This document shows, piece after piece, positions 51,211-59,123 of a DNA stretch of 64,000 nt. The stretch is from Muriiphilus sp048268845 (lineage in GTDB: Bacteria; Pseudomonadota; Alphaproteobacteria; Rhodobacterales; Rhodobacteraceae): the NCBI GenBank assembly GCA_048268845.1, contig JBLWUQ010000001.1, forward strand, positions 186,001-250,000. Direction: 5' to 3'. The first letter of the stretch is position 1. Every line of letters begins with the position of its first letter. A program made the translations under genes and the position numbers. The notes under the pieces are model-generated. The model was given only the letters and a program-made list of their open reading frames with translations, ran no database searches and was not told the DNA's origin.

Positions 51211-52521
51211 CTACAACATATAGCGGCTTACGTCCGTCGAGACCAGCAACTCACCCAGATTCGCCTGAACGAAGGCCTTGTCGACGGTGACGGATTCACC
51301 CGGCTTGTCGGGGGCTGCGAAACTCAATTCCTCGAACACCCGCTCCATCACGGTATAAAGCCGCCGCGCGCCGATATTCTCGACGCTCTGGTTCACCTCC
51401 GCCGCGATCCGCGCAAGCTCGGCAATGCCGTCCTCGGTGAAACTGACCGTCACATCCTCCGTGCCCATCAGCGCGGTGTATTGCAGCGTCAGCGCGTTGT
51501 CGGTCTCGGTCAGGATGCGGACGAAATCGCCCTCGGTCAGCGCCCGCAACTCGACCCGGATCGGCAAGCGCCCCTGCAGCTCGGGCAGCAGATCGGACGG
51601 TTTGGCGATGTGAAACGCGCCCGAGGCGATGAACAGGATATGGTCGGTCTTGACCGGGCCGTATTTGGTCGAGACGGTCGTGCCCTCGATCAGTGGCAGC
51701 AAGTCGCGCTGCACGCCTTCGCGCGAAACATCGCCGCCGCGCACATCGGCCCGCGCGCAGACCTTGTCGATCTCGTCGAGAAACACGATCCCGTTTTCCT
51801 CGACCGCCTTCAGCGCGGCGCGATTGACCGCCTCATCGTCCAGCAGCTTGTCCGCTTCTTCCCCCACCAGAACCGTGTAGCTTTCCGCCACCGTCAGCTT
51901 CTTGCGCGTGGTCCGCCCGCCGCCGAACGCCTTGCCGAACATGTCGCCCAGGGAGATCATGCCAACGCCCATCCCCGGCTGGCCGGGAATATCGAAGGAC
52001 GGCATCCCGCCGCCCGTGTCCAGCACGTCAAGCTCGATGATGGTGTCGTCCAGCTCGCCCGAGCGCAGCTTCTTGCGAAACATCTCGCGGGTCTGGTCGC
52101 GCGCATCACTGCCCGCAATGGCTTCGATCACCCGGTCCTCGGCGCTGGCCTCGGCCGCGGCCTTCACGTCCTCGCGCATCGCCTCGCGTGTCTGGATGAT
52201 CGCGCTGTCGACCAGGTCACGCACGATCTGTTCAACGTCGCGCCCGACATAGCCGACCTCGGTGAACTTGGTCGCCTCGACCTTGATGAAGGGCGCCTTC
52301 GCCAGCTTGGCGAGGCGGCGCGATATCTCGGTCTTGCCGACGCCAGTCGGCCCGATCATCAGGATGTTCTTCGGATAAACTTCGTCGCGCAGGTCATCCG
52401 CCAGTTGATTGCGCCGCCAGCGATTGCGCAGCGCGACCGCCACGGCGCGCTTGGCGTCCTTCTGGCCGATAACATAGCGGTCAAGCTCCGAGACGATCTC
52501 GCGCGGGGTCAGGTCGGTCAT
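51211..52521 (-). CDS. hslU: ATP-dependent protease ATPase subunit HslU
   Basis: A 436-residue AAA+ unfoldase. PREIVSELDRYVIGQ is the N-terminal mark; Walker A is GPTGVGKTEI, Walker B is GIVFLDEIDKV, and the substrate-contact loop GYVGRDVEQIVRDL is intact. It unfolds substrates for HslV. The C-terminus SRYML ends one residue type differently from the frequent SRYIL, which docks into HslV; the change is conservative. ATGA overlap with hslV. Confidence 0.97.
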   Translation of the reverse strand: MTDLTPREIVSELDRYVIGQKDAKRAVAVALRNRWRRNQLADDLRDEVYPKNILMIGPTGVGKTEISRRLAKLAKAPFIKVEATKFTEVGYVGRDVEQIVRDLVDSAIIQTREAMREDVKAAAEASAEDRVIEAIAGSDARDQTREMFRKKLRSGELDDTIIELDVLDTGGGMPSFDIPGQPGMGVGMISLGDMFGKAFGGGRTTRKKLTVAESYTVLVGEEADKLLDDEAVNRAALKAVEENGIVFLDEIDKVCARADVRGGDVSREGVQRDLLPLIEGTTVSTKYGPVKTDHILFIASGAFHIAKPSDLLPELQGRLPIRVELRALTEGDFVRILTETDNALTLQYTALMGTEDVTVSFTEDGIAELARIAAEVNQSVENIGARRLYTVMERVFEELSFAAPDKPGESVTVDKAFVQANLGELLVSTDVSRYML

Positions 52522-53075
52522 GCCTCGATCGTCTCCACGGTCAGGTTTCCATTGGTATAGACACAGATATCGGCGGCAATCGCCATTGCCTTGCGGGCAA
52601 TCTCCTCGGCCGATCTGCCCGAGTCCATCATCGCCCGCGCGGCGGCGAGTGCGAAGTTGCCGCCCGATCCGATCGCGGTCACGTCATGTTCGGGCTCCAG
52701 CACATCGCCCGCGCCGGTGATGACGAACATCTCGGCACCATCAGTAACGATCAGCATCGCCTCGAGCTTTTGCAGATACTTGTCGGTGCGCCAGTCCTTC
52801 GCCAGCTCGACACAGGCCCGCGCCAGATGGCCGGGCATGGCTTCAAGCTTGGCCTCGAGCCGTTCGAGCAAGGTGAACGCATCGGCGGTCGAGCCCGCGA
52901 ACCCGGCGACGATCTCATGCCCGCCCGGCTTCAGCCGCCGCACCTTCCTTGCCGAGCCCTTGATGACAGTTTGCCCAAGGCTCACCTGCCCGTCGCCCGC
53001 CACCACCACCTTGCCGTCCTTCTTGACGCCGATGATCGTGGTGCCATGCCAGCCGGGAAAATCACTCTCAGCCAT
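52518..53075 (-). CDS. hslV: ATP-dependent protease catalytic subunit HslV
   Basis: A 185-residue proteasome-like peptidase. The mature N-terminal nucleophile is the first threonine of GTTIIGVKKDG, after a short propeptide as in other alphaproteobacteria. VVVAGDGQVSLGQTV, GFAGSTADAFTL and GSGGNFALAAA are family signatures. GGAGG lies before the ATG. On the minus strand CCATATA about 40 bases upstream resembles a sigma-32 -10 element, fitting heat induction, but I find no convincing -35. Confidence 0.96.
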   Translation of the reverse strand: MAESDFPGWHGTTIIGVKKDGKVVVAGDGQVSLGQTVIKGSARKVRRLKPGGHEIVAGFAGSTADAFTLLERLEAKLEAMPGHLARACVELAKDWRTDKYLQKLEAMLIVTDGAEMFVITGAGDVLEPEHDVTAIGSGGNFALAAARAMMDSGRSAEEIARKAMAIAADICVYTNGNLTVETIEA

Positions 53076-53171
53076 GTCGCCTCCATTTGGTTCCCCCGTA
53101 TATGGCCTTCAGGTTCGATGCGCACAACCACCGCCCTTGCCGCCGGTTTTTCCCGCGGCTAGCGTCCGACC

Positions 53172-54089
53172 ATGCCCGAGGCCCGCATCCTTCGTATCTA
53201 CCTCGACCCGGTCATGTTGGGCATGGCCCGCGAGGGCACATTCGGGTTTGTGAGCCGGGTGATCGAGGCGTTCGAGGGCGTCGAATTCAAGGTCGATCTT
53301 GTGCGCGACACCGATGCTGAACGCCTGAAATCTGCGGCGCGCCGGGGCTACAGCCTGTTCCTGATGAAAGACCCGTTCCATCCCCGCGCCCTTTCGATGC
53401 GCAAGGCCTATTACTATCCCTATTGGCGGATCGAGAAGTCGGCCGAGCGCTGGGCGTTCGATGTCGCGCAGAAATCCTTCGATTCAGCCGAAATAGACCC
53501 ACATATCGCGAAGAAGTGGGCCGGGAACTGGGGCCGCTACCTTTTTCGCGACGCCCCCGCGCGGACGGTTCGCGAACCGATGATCTATGTCCCGCTCCAG
53601 GGGAAGATTTTGCAACACCGCTCGTTTCAGAGCATGGCCCCGCTGGAGATGATCCACGAAGTTCAGGCGCAGGCTGGCGACCGGCGGATCTTGCTCGGTC
53701 TGCATCCCGGCGAAACCTATGAACCGGAGGAAATTGCCGCGCTGGAGGCTCTAAGCACGGCGGACTCGCGCATTTCGCTGCAAACCGCCGGGATGGAGGA
53801 AGCCTTGCGCCGCTGCGAACTGGTGGCCACGCAGAACTCGACCGCCGCGCTGTCGGGGTTTTTCTTTCACAAGCCCGCGATCCTGTTCGCGAAGTCGGAT
53901 TTCCACCACCAGATGCCAGGCGTGGCGGATCTCGGTGCCGACGGAGCATTTCGTAGAGCGGCAGAAACCGAACCGGATTATGCGCAATACCTCTATTGGT
54001 TCATCCACCTGAACGCGATCAAGGCGGATGAACCGGACGCCCCCGCGCGGATCATACAGACCTGTCGCGCGCGCGGATGGGAGATCTGA
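53172..54089 (+). CDS. Uncharacterised protein, possibly capsule/Kdo glycosyltransferase-like
   Basis: A 305-residue cytoplasmic protein with no signal or membrane segment. I do not recognise it firmly. The C-terminal third reads RRCELVATQNSTAALSGFFF then HKPAILFAKSDFHH, which resembles the C-terminal nucleotide-sugar site of GT-B type capsule polysaccharide (KpsC/KpsS-like) transferases, where a conserved N-S-T follows a strand. The middle has repeated aromatic residues (YYYPYWRIE). No capsule genes are nearby; the divergent neighbour is hslV. GC and codon use look native. Its stop runs into the motif copy at 54088 and it converges with hemH. Confidence 0.55.
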   Translation: MPEARILRIYLDPVMLGMAREGTFGFVSRVIEAFEGVEFKVDLVRDTDAERLKSAARRGYSLFLMKDPFHPRALSMRKAYYYPYWRIEKSAERWAFDVAQKSFDSAEIDPHIAKKWAGNWGRYLFRDAPARTVREPMIYVPLQGKILQHRSFQSMAPLEMIHEVQAQAGDRRILLGLHPGETYEPEEIAALEALSTADSRISLQTAGMEEALRRCELVATQNSTAALSGFFFHKPAILFAKSDFHHQMPGVADLGADGAFRRAAETEPDYAQYLYWFIHLNAIKADEPDAPARIIQTCRARGWEI

Positions 54090-54104
54090 AAACAGTCTCT
54101 AATC
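54088..54104 (+). repeat. Dispersed motif copy, ACAGTCTCTA family, at a convergent gene junction
   Basis: GAAAACAGTCTCTAATC fills the nine-base gap between two convergent genes, contributing to the last bases of both stop codons. It is the one copy not internal to a gene and differs from the copy at 7267 by a single base. Confidence 0.45.
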
Positions 54105-55139
54105 AAGCCATCCGGCAAGGTTTTCGACCACCACCTCGGCCAGTGCCTCGATATGCGCATCATCGTCGTTGAGACAGGGCAGATAGGTGAAGCTCTTGCC
54201 GCCCGCGTCCTTGAAGCTGTCCTGAATCTCTTCCTGGATTTCTTCCAGCGTCTCGATGCAGTCCGAAGAAAACGCGGGCGCGATCACGGCGATGTTGGTC
54301 TTGCCGGCCTTGGCCAGCCGCGCGACCTCCTCGACCGTATAGGGTTTCAACCATTCCTCGGGGCCGAATTTCGACTGGAACGTCGTGACGATCCGGTCCT
54401 TCGCCCACCCCAAACGCTCGCGCAGCAGGCGCGTCGTTTTCTGACATTGGCAATGATAGGGGTCGCCCTCCTTCAAGTAGCGTTCGGGCACGCCGTGGTA
54501 GGAACAGACCAGCATATCGGGCGCATCGGCTTCGGTCGGATAGACACGCTCGACCGATTGCGCCAGCGCCTCAATATAGCTTGGCCGGTCGAAATAGGCG
54601 GGCGCGGTTCGGGCCGCGGGCTGCCACTTCTCCTGCATCAGCGCGCGAAAGAACTGATCGTTGGCGGTGGCGGTGGTGGGGCCGGAATATTGCGGATAGA
54701 GCGGGAAGAACAAGACCCTGTTACAGCCATTCCTGACCATTTCCGCTACTTTTGATTTCGTCGACGGGTTGCCGTAACGCATCGCGAAATCGACCACGAC
54801 ACGGTCGCCAAACCGCTCTGCCATCAGCGCGCGCAGCTTTTCCGTCTGCGACTTGGTGATCGTCAACAGCGGGCTTTCCCCGGCCTCGTTGTTCCAGATC
54901 TTGCGGTAGTTCGCGCCTGACTTGAACGGGCGGATCGTCAGGACGATGCCTTGCAGGACCGGCTGCCATTTCCACGCCGGATAGTCGATCACCCGCTTGT
55001 CTGACAGAAACTCGTTCAGATACCGCCGCATCGACCAGTAGTCATGGTTGTCCGGAGTCCCGAGATTGGCGATCAGCACGCCGACCTTCTCGCCGGGAAT
55101 CGTCGGATGGTCGGGGGGCATGTGAGTTGTGTCGCGCAT
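54099..55139 (-). CDS. hemH: Ferrochelatase
   Basis: A 346-residue class of the final heme-synthesis enzyme, inserting iron into protoporphyrin IX. The catalytic histidine is in SYHGVPERY; GESPL, FFPLYPQYSGPTTA and the acidic helix IETLEEIQEE are family features. A CQCQKT stretch provides the cysteine pair seen in many ferrochelatases. AGGA lies six bases before the ATG at 55139; a second ATG is six codons on. Convergent with the preceding unknown gene. Confidence 0.96.
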   Translation of the reverse strand: MRDTTHMPPDHPTIPGEKVGVLIANLGTPDNHDYWSMRRYLNEFLSDKRVIDYPAWKWQPVLQGIVLTIRPFKSGANYRKIWNNEAGESPLLTITKSQTEKLRALMAERFGDRVVVDFAMRYGNPSTKSKVAEMVRNGCNRVLFFPLYPQYSGPTTATANDQFFRALMQEKWQPAARTAPAYFDRPSYIEALAQSVERVYPTEADAPDMLVCSYHGVPERYLKEGDPYHCQCQKTTRLLRERLGWAKDRIVTTFQSKFGPEEWLKPYTVEEVARLAKAGKTNIAVIAPAFSSDCIETLEEIQEEIQDSFKDAGGKSFTYLPCLNDDDAHIEALAEVVVENLAGWLD

Positions 55140-55193
55140 GGGATGTCCTGGCTTGGGGCTCGTTGGCCCGTGATAGCGTCCGACCGGTTACGG

Positions 55194-56009
55194 TCAATCG
55201 GGCAATTTGGTTTCATTGGCGCCCAGCGCATCGGCAAGGCGCGCGGCGGCGGACCCGGGGCGCAGCGGCTTTTGCTGGCTTTCATGCGGCGCCCAGCCGG
55301 TCAGCACGATCATCTCGAACGTGGCCGGAATGCGCCCGCCTTCACCGAAAGCCGCGTCATAGCGGGCGGTGGCCTCGGCGAAAAAGCCGCGCCGCGTAGC
55401 ACTGGCCCGATCCGCCAGCGCATTGCCTTCGCCCATCGCGCGCAGATCGTGCATCAGGGCGAGGGCGTCGGGGTAGCTCACGGTCTGAACCGCGCTGTCG
55501 GCAACCGGCAGTGCAAAGCCCGCCCGTTGCAGCAAGCTGCCAAGCTCGCGGATCTCCGCCATCGGCAGGACGCGCGGCGACAGCCCGCCCGTCAGTGCAA
55601 TTTCGGTTTCGGCCAGCACCGCGCGAAGCTCGTGCAGGGTCTGGCCACCAAAGAGGACGGCCACGAACAACCCGTCCGGCACCAGCGCGCGGTGGCATTG
55701 CACCAGTTGCCCGACCGGGTCGTTGGCCCAATGCAGCGACAGCCCGTGAATGACCAGATCATGCGCGCCCGGTTCAAGCGCGAGCAGGTCATCGTCAGGC
55801 ACAATGGCGGCCTTCGGGAACGCCTGACCCCAGATTTCGGGAAATCCCGTCACGACCGCGGGTTTGGTAAACGTTCTGTTAACCATTTCCAGACGATCCT
55901 GCACCTCGTCCACGGCGAGGCGTTGCAGGAACATGCCGTCAGGTCGCGCACGCGCGCGGATCAGCGAAAGCCGGGATCGGTCGACGAGTTTTGACGTGGT
56001 GTTCGACAT
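55194..56009 (-). CDS. Methyltransferase-fold protein of the BioC/NDUFAF5 type
   Basis: A 271-residue protein. The segment HDLVIHGLSLHWANDPVGQL and the following QCHRALVPDGLF belong to the methyltransferase family that includes human NDUFAF5 (complex I assembly) and, more distantly, BioC. Motif I, normally G-x-G-x-G, is not recognisable, which from memory is usual for this alphaproteobacterial group. The LSPRVLPM and KPLRPGSAAARLADALG stretches are group-specific. The ATG at 56009 follows; an upstream GTG is possible. Divergent from comF with a 29-base gap, so the promoters overlap. Confidence 0.75.
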   Translation of the reverse strand: MSNTTSKLVDRSRLSLIRARARPDGMFLQRLAVDEVQDRLEMVNRTFTKPAVVTGFPEIWGQAFPKAAIVPDDDLLALEPGAHDLVIHGLSLHWANDPVGQLVQCHRALVPDGLFVAVLFGGQTLHELRAVLAETEIALTGGLSPRVLPMAEIRELGSLLQRAGFALPVADSAVQTVSYPDALALMHDLRAMGEGNALADRASATRRGFFAEATARYDAAFGEGGRIPATFEMIVLTGWAPHESQQKPLRPGSAAARLADALGANETKLPD

Positions 56010-56038
56010 GGCGCGGACCATAGTAGGAGAGACCCGAA

Positions 56039-56755
56039 ATGCAATCGTCGCTGGCGTTCCTCTACCCGCCGCAATGCGTAAGCTGCGGCGAGCCGATCGA
56101 GGGCGGCTTTGGCCTTTGCGGCAAGTGCTGGGTCGAAACGCCCTTCATCACCGGCCATGCCTGTGACAAATGCGGCACACCCCTGCCGGGCGACGGCGAT
56201 GGCGCGGTGGATTTCTGCGATGATTGCATGACGATCGCGCGGCCCTGGTCGCACGGTCGGGCGGCGATGATCTACAAGGACAACGCCCGCCGGCTGGTGC
56301 TGGCGCTGAAACACGGCGACCGGCTCGACCTTGTGCCGCCCGCCGCCGGCTGGCTGATGCGCGCAGGCCGTGACCTGATCGCGCCGGATGTTCTGGTCGT
56401 TCCGGTGCCGGCGCACTGGACGCGGATCTTTACCCGACGCTACAACCAGGCCGCCGAGCTTGCCCGCGCCCTCGCCCGTGAGGCGCGTCTTTCCGTCGCA
56501 CCGACGGCGCTGATCCGGCCAAGGCGGACCGAAACGCAGGACGGCAAGGGTCTGGAGGGGCGTTTCGCCAATGTCGCGGGCGCGATCCGCCCGCATTTGC
56601 GCAACGGCGCGCAGATGAACGGGCGCTGCGTTCTGTTGATCGACGACGTGATGACTTCGGGCGCGACGCTTGGCGCTGCGGCGGATGCCTGTCTCGAGGC
56701 CGGTGCCGCCGAGGTCCGGGTGCTGACACTGGCGCGCGTGGTCAAGGATGCCTAA
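56039..56755 (+). CDS. comF: ComF-family phosphoribosyltransferase-like protein
   Basis: A 238-residue ComF protein. Eight cysteines (C13, C16, C27, C30, C42, C45, C60, C63) form two zinc-finger-like knuckles at the N-terminus. The PRPP-binding loop of the C-terminal domain is VLLIDDVMTSGATLGAA. ComF helps single-stranded DNA enter the cytoplasm in natural transformation; in Rhodobacter capsulatus the homologue helps recipients take up gene-transfer-agent DNA. No other competence genes are in the window. It leads the comF-grxC-nitrilase-marR run. Confidence 0.93.
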   Translation: MQSSLAFLYPPQCVSCGEPIEGGFGLCGKCWVETPFITGHACDKCGTPLPGDGDGAVDFCDDCMTIARPWSHGRAAMIYKDNARRLVLALKHGDRLDLVPPAAGWLMRAGRDLIAPDVLVVPVPAHWTRIFTRRYNQAAELARALAREARLSVAPTALIRPRRTETQDGKGLEGRFANVAGAIRPHLRNGAQMNGRCVLLIDDVMTSGATLGAAADACLEAGAAEVRVLTLARVVKDA

Positions 56756-56800
56756 GTTCCTTCCGAAACGGCGCAGAAGCGCGCACGGAAAGGAAAGACG

Positions 56801-57055
56801 ATGCAACCCGTTAAGATCTACACCACGCAATTCTGCGGTTTTTGCCATTCGGCCAAGCGTCTGCTGGCCAAGAAAGGCGTGGCCTTCGACGAGATCGACG
56901 TCGGCGGCAATCCGGCGCTTCGTCAGGAGATGATGCAGAAGTCCGGCCGCCACACCGTGCCGCAGATCTGGGTAGGCGAGACCCATGTCGGCGGAAGCGA
57001 TGAGCTCTACGATCTCGAGTATTCCGGCAAGCTCGACGCGCTCCTGGCCGGATAG
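56801..57055 (+). CDS. grxC: Glutaredoxin 3 with CGFC active site
   Basis: An 84-residue glutaredoxin. The active site is C12-G-F-C15 rather than the enterobacterial CPYC; CGYC is frequent in Rhodobacteraceae, so this is a mild variant. HTVPQIWVGETHVGGSDEL contains the cis-proline and glutathione-binding residues. It reduces disulfides with glutathione. AAAGGAAAG precedes the ATG. Its stop TAG is directly followed by the ATG of the next gene. Confidence 0.94.
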   Translation: MQPVKIYTTQFCGFCHSAKRLLAKKGVAFDEIDVGGNPALRQEMMQKSGRHTVPQIWVGETHVGGSDELYDLEYSGKLDALLAG

Positions 57056-57874
57056 ATGCGCGCCGGGCTGGTTCAGATCACGGCGGGTGATGACCCGGCC
57101 GAAAACCTGCCGGTCACGCTGGGCCTGATCCGTGCGGCGGCGGCTGAGGGTGCCGAATTCATCCTGACGCCCGAGGTCACCAACATCGTCTCGTCCAACC
57201 GCAAGCGACAGATCGAGATGCTGCACCCGGAAGACACCGACCCGAGCCTTGCCGCCTTTCGGGGTGAGGCGAGGGCGCTGGGCGTCTGGCTTCTGATCGG
57301 CTCGCTGGCGCTCAAGACCGACGATTCTGACGGGCGCTTTGCCAACCGGTCCTTCCTGATCGCGCCCGATGGCGGGATCGTGGCGCGCTATGACAAGATC
57401 CACATGTTCGATGTCGAGATTTCCGAGAGCGAAAGCTATCGCGAAAGCGCCGGCTATCGACCCGGCGACCGCGCGGCGATGGCCGACACGCCGCTTGGCC
57501 GGATCGGGCTGACGATCTGCTACGATCTGCGCTTCCCACACCTCTACCGCATCCTTGCCAAGGCTGGCGCGCAGATCATCACCGTCCCGTCCGCGTTTTC
57601 GCCGGTCACGGGCGCCGCACACTGGGAAACCCTGCTGCGCGCGCGGGCAATCGAGACAGGGTGTTTCATCCTCGCCCCGGCGCAAACTGGCCAACACAAT
57701 GACACCCGCGCCACCTATGGACACTCCTTGGCGGTCTCTCCCTGGGGCGAGGTTCTGGCCGATGGCGGCACGCAGCCGGGGATCACCATGGTTGATTTCG
57801 ATCTCGCGGACGTGGAAAGGTCACGCAACCGGGTTCCGTCGCTGACCCATGACCGCCCGTTTGAGGGACCGTGA
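57056..57874 (+). CDS. Carbon-nitrogen hydrolase (nitrilase superfamily, Nit1-like)
   Basis: A 272-residue nitrilase-fold hydrolase with the full Glu-Lys-Cys triad: E40 in LTPEVTN, K114 in RYDKIHMFD and C155 in TICYDLRFP. The pattern is closest to Nit1/NitFhit proteins, which remove deaminated glutathione. The neighbour grxC, directly upstream with no gap, makes a glutathione-related role plausible, but the substrate is not proven. Confidence 0.85.
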   Translation: MRAGLVQITAGDDPAENLPVTLGLIRAAAAEGAEFILTPEVTNIVSSNRKRQIEMLHPEDTDPSLAAFRGEARALGVWLLIGSLALKTDDSDGRFANRSFLIAPDGGIVARYDKIHMFDVEISESESYRESAGYRPGDRAAMADTPLGRIGLTICYDLRFPHLYRILAKAGAQIITVPSAFSPVTGAAHWETLLRARAIETGCFILAPAQTGQHNDTRATYGHSLAVSPWGEVLADGGTQPGITMVDFDLADVERSRNRVPSLTHDRPFEGP

Positions 57875-58321
57875 ATGACCGACCAGACCGCTGATAGCCT
57901 GTCCGTTGCGCTGTTCAGCGAGATGTTCATGGCCGACCAACTCGCCCGAAACGCGCTGTCCAAGGTGTTGCCAAAGGGTATGGAGCTCAGTCATTTCTCC
58001 GTGCTCAACCTCCTCGCCAACGCGGGCGAGCCGAAAAGTCCGGGGCAGTTGGCGCGGGCGTTTCATGTCACGCGCGGCGCGATGACCAACACGCTGAACA
58101 AGCTGGAATGGGCCGGTCACGTGCATGTGCATCCCGACTGGGACGACGCAAGGCGCAAGCTGGTGACGATCAGCCCCGCGGGGCGCAAGGCGCGCGATAC
58201 GGCACTGGCCTCAATCTCGCCGATCATCGAGGACGTGGTGAAAACCATCGGTTTTGACAAGGTGCGCGCGGCGCTGCCGGTGCTGCGCGAAGTGCGCGCA
58301 CGGTTCGACCAGCAGGGCTGA
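57875..58321 (+). CDS. MarR-family transcriptional regulator
   Basis: A 148-residue winged-helix protein. LSHFSVLNLLANAG, KSPGQLARAFHVTRGAMTNTLNKLE (recognition helix) and the wing WDDARRKLVTISPAGR are MarR hallmarks. The ATG immediately follows the stop of the nitrilase gene, so it is part of the same transcript and may regulate it or a distant target. No effector can be inferred. It is convergent with ubiG with a three-base gap. Confidence 0.88.
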   Translation: MTDQTADSLSVALFSEMFMADQLARNALSKVLPKGMELSHFSVLNLLANAGEPKSPGQLARAFHVTRGAMTNTLNKLEWAGHVHVHPDWDDARRKLVTISPAGRKARDTALASISPIIEDVVKTIGFDKVRAALPVLREVRARFDQQG

Positions 58322-58324
58322 GCC

Positions 58325-59077
58325 TTACGCCGGCTTGAGGCTGGTGGTGACGTAATTGACGCTCAGATCGCGGGTCGAGATCGACCAGCTCCAGGCGACC
58401 GGATTGAACACGAAGCCTTTCACATCGACCTGACGCAGCCCGGCGCGGGTGATCAGGTCTTCCAGTTCGCGCGGCGTGATGAACTTCGACCAGTCATGCG
58501 TGCCGACCGGCAACCAGCGCATCACCCGCTCGGCCCCGACGATGGCGACCATGAAGCTTTTCGGATTGCGGTTGAGCGTCGAGGCAATCATCAGCCCGCC
58601 GGGTTTCAGAAGCCGCTGACAGGCGGTCAGGTAGGCAAGCGGGTCCGAGACATGCTCAACCACTTCCATGTTCAGGACGACATCGAATTCCTCACCCGCC
58701 GCCGCCAGCGCCTCGGCGGTGGTGTGGCGATAGTCGATCTCCAACCCCGATTGCTCGGCGTGAATCCGCGCCACGGGAATGTTCCGCTCGGCCGCATCGG
58801 CACCGACCACCTCGGCCCCAAGCCGCGCCATCGGCTCCGACAACAGCCCGCCGCCGCAGCCGATATCGAGCAGGCGCAGCCCCTCGAAAGGCCGTGATCC
58901 GGTCAGGTCCCGCCCGAACTCCGCCGCGATCTGGCTGGTGATATAGTCGAGCCGGACCGGGTTCATCATGTGCAGCGGCTTGAACTTGCCCTTCGGATCC
59001 CACCATTCTGTGGCCATCGCCTCGAATTTGGCGACTTCCGTGGGATCGACGGTTGTTTGTGCGGATTGCATCGGCAT
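58325..59077 (-). CDS. ubiG: Ubiquinone biosynthesis O-methyltransferase UbiG
   Basis: A 250-residue SAM methyltransferase that methylates both hydroxyls in ubiquinone synthesis. MATEWWDPKGKFKPLHMMNPVR is the UbiG N-terminal mark; motif I is LLDIGCGGGLLSEP and the LKPGGLMIASTLNRN and WSKFITPREL segments are family-specific. GAGAAAGAG lies before the ATG at 59077; an ATG two codons later (59071) is equally possible. Divergent from pip; the 46-base gap contains a TATATA. Confidence 0.95.
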   Translation of the reverse strand: MPMQSAQTTVDPTEVAKFEAMATEWWDPKGKFKPLHMMNPVRLDYITSQIAAEFGRDLTGSRPFEGLRLLDIGCGGGLLSEPMARLGAEVVGADAAERNIPVARIHAEQSGLEIDYRHTTAEALAAAGEEFDVVLNMEVVEHVSDPLAYLTACQRLLKPGGLMIASTLNRNPKSFMVAIVGAERVMRWLPVGTHDWSKFITPRELEDLITRAGLRQVDVKGFVFNPVAWSWSISTRDLSVNYVTTSLKPA

Positions 59078-59123
59078 TCTCTTTCTCATGGCAGTCAAGT
59101 TGCCCGCGTTATATAGGGAAGAT

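Noticed and set aside
55871..55890. TTAACC with partial CtrA spacing near 55880
   Set aside because: The left half is TAAA, not TTAA, and it lies within the methyltransferase coding region, away from any start.
56801..57055. CGFC active site of glutaredoxin as a novelty
   Set aside because: CGYC-type sites are usual in this group, so the change is minor.
48985..57745. GGTCTCT words near 48990 and 57732 as motif copies
   Set aside because: They lack the ACA before and TA after the core and are expected by chance.
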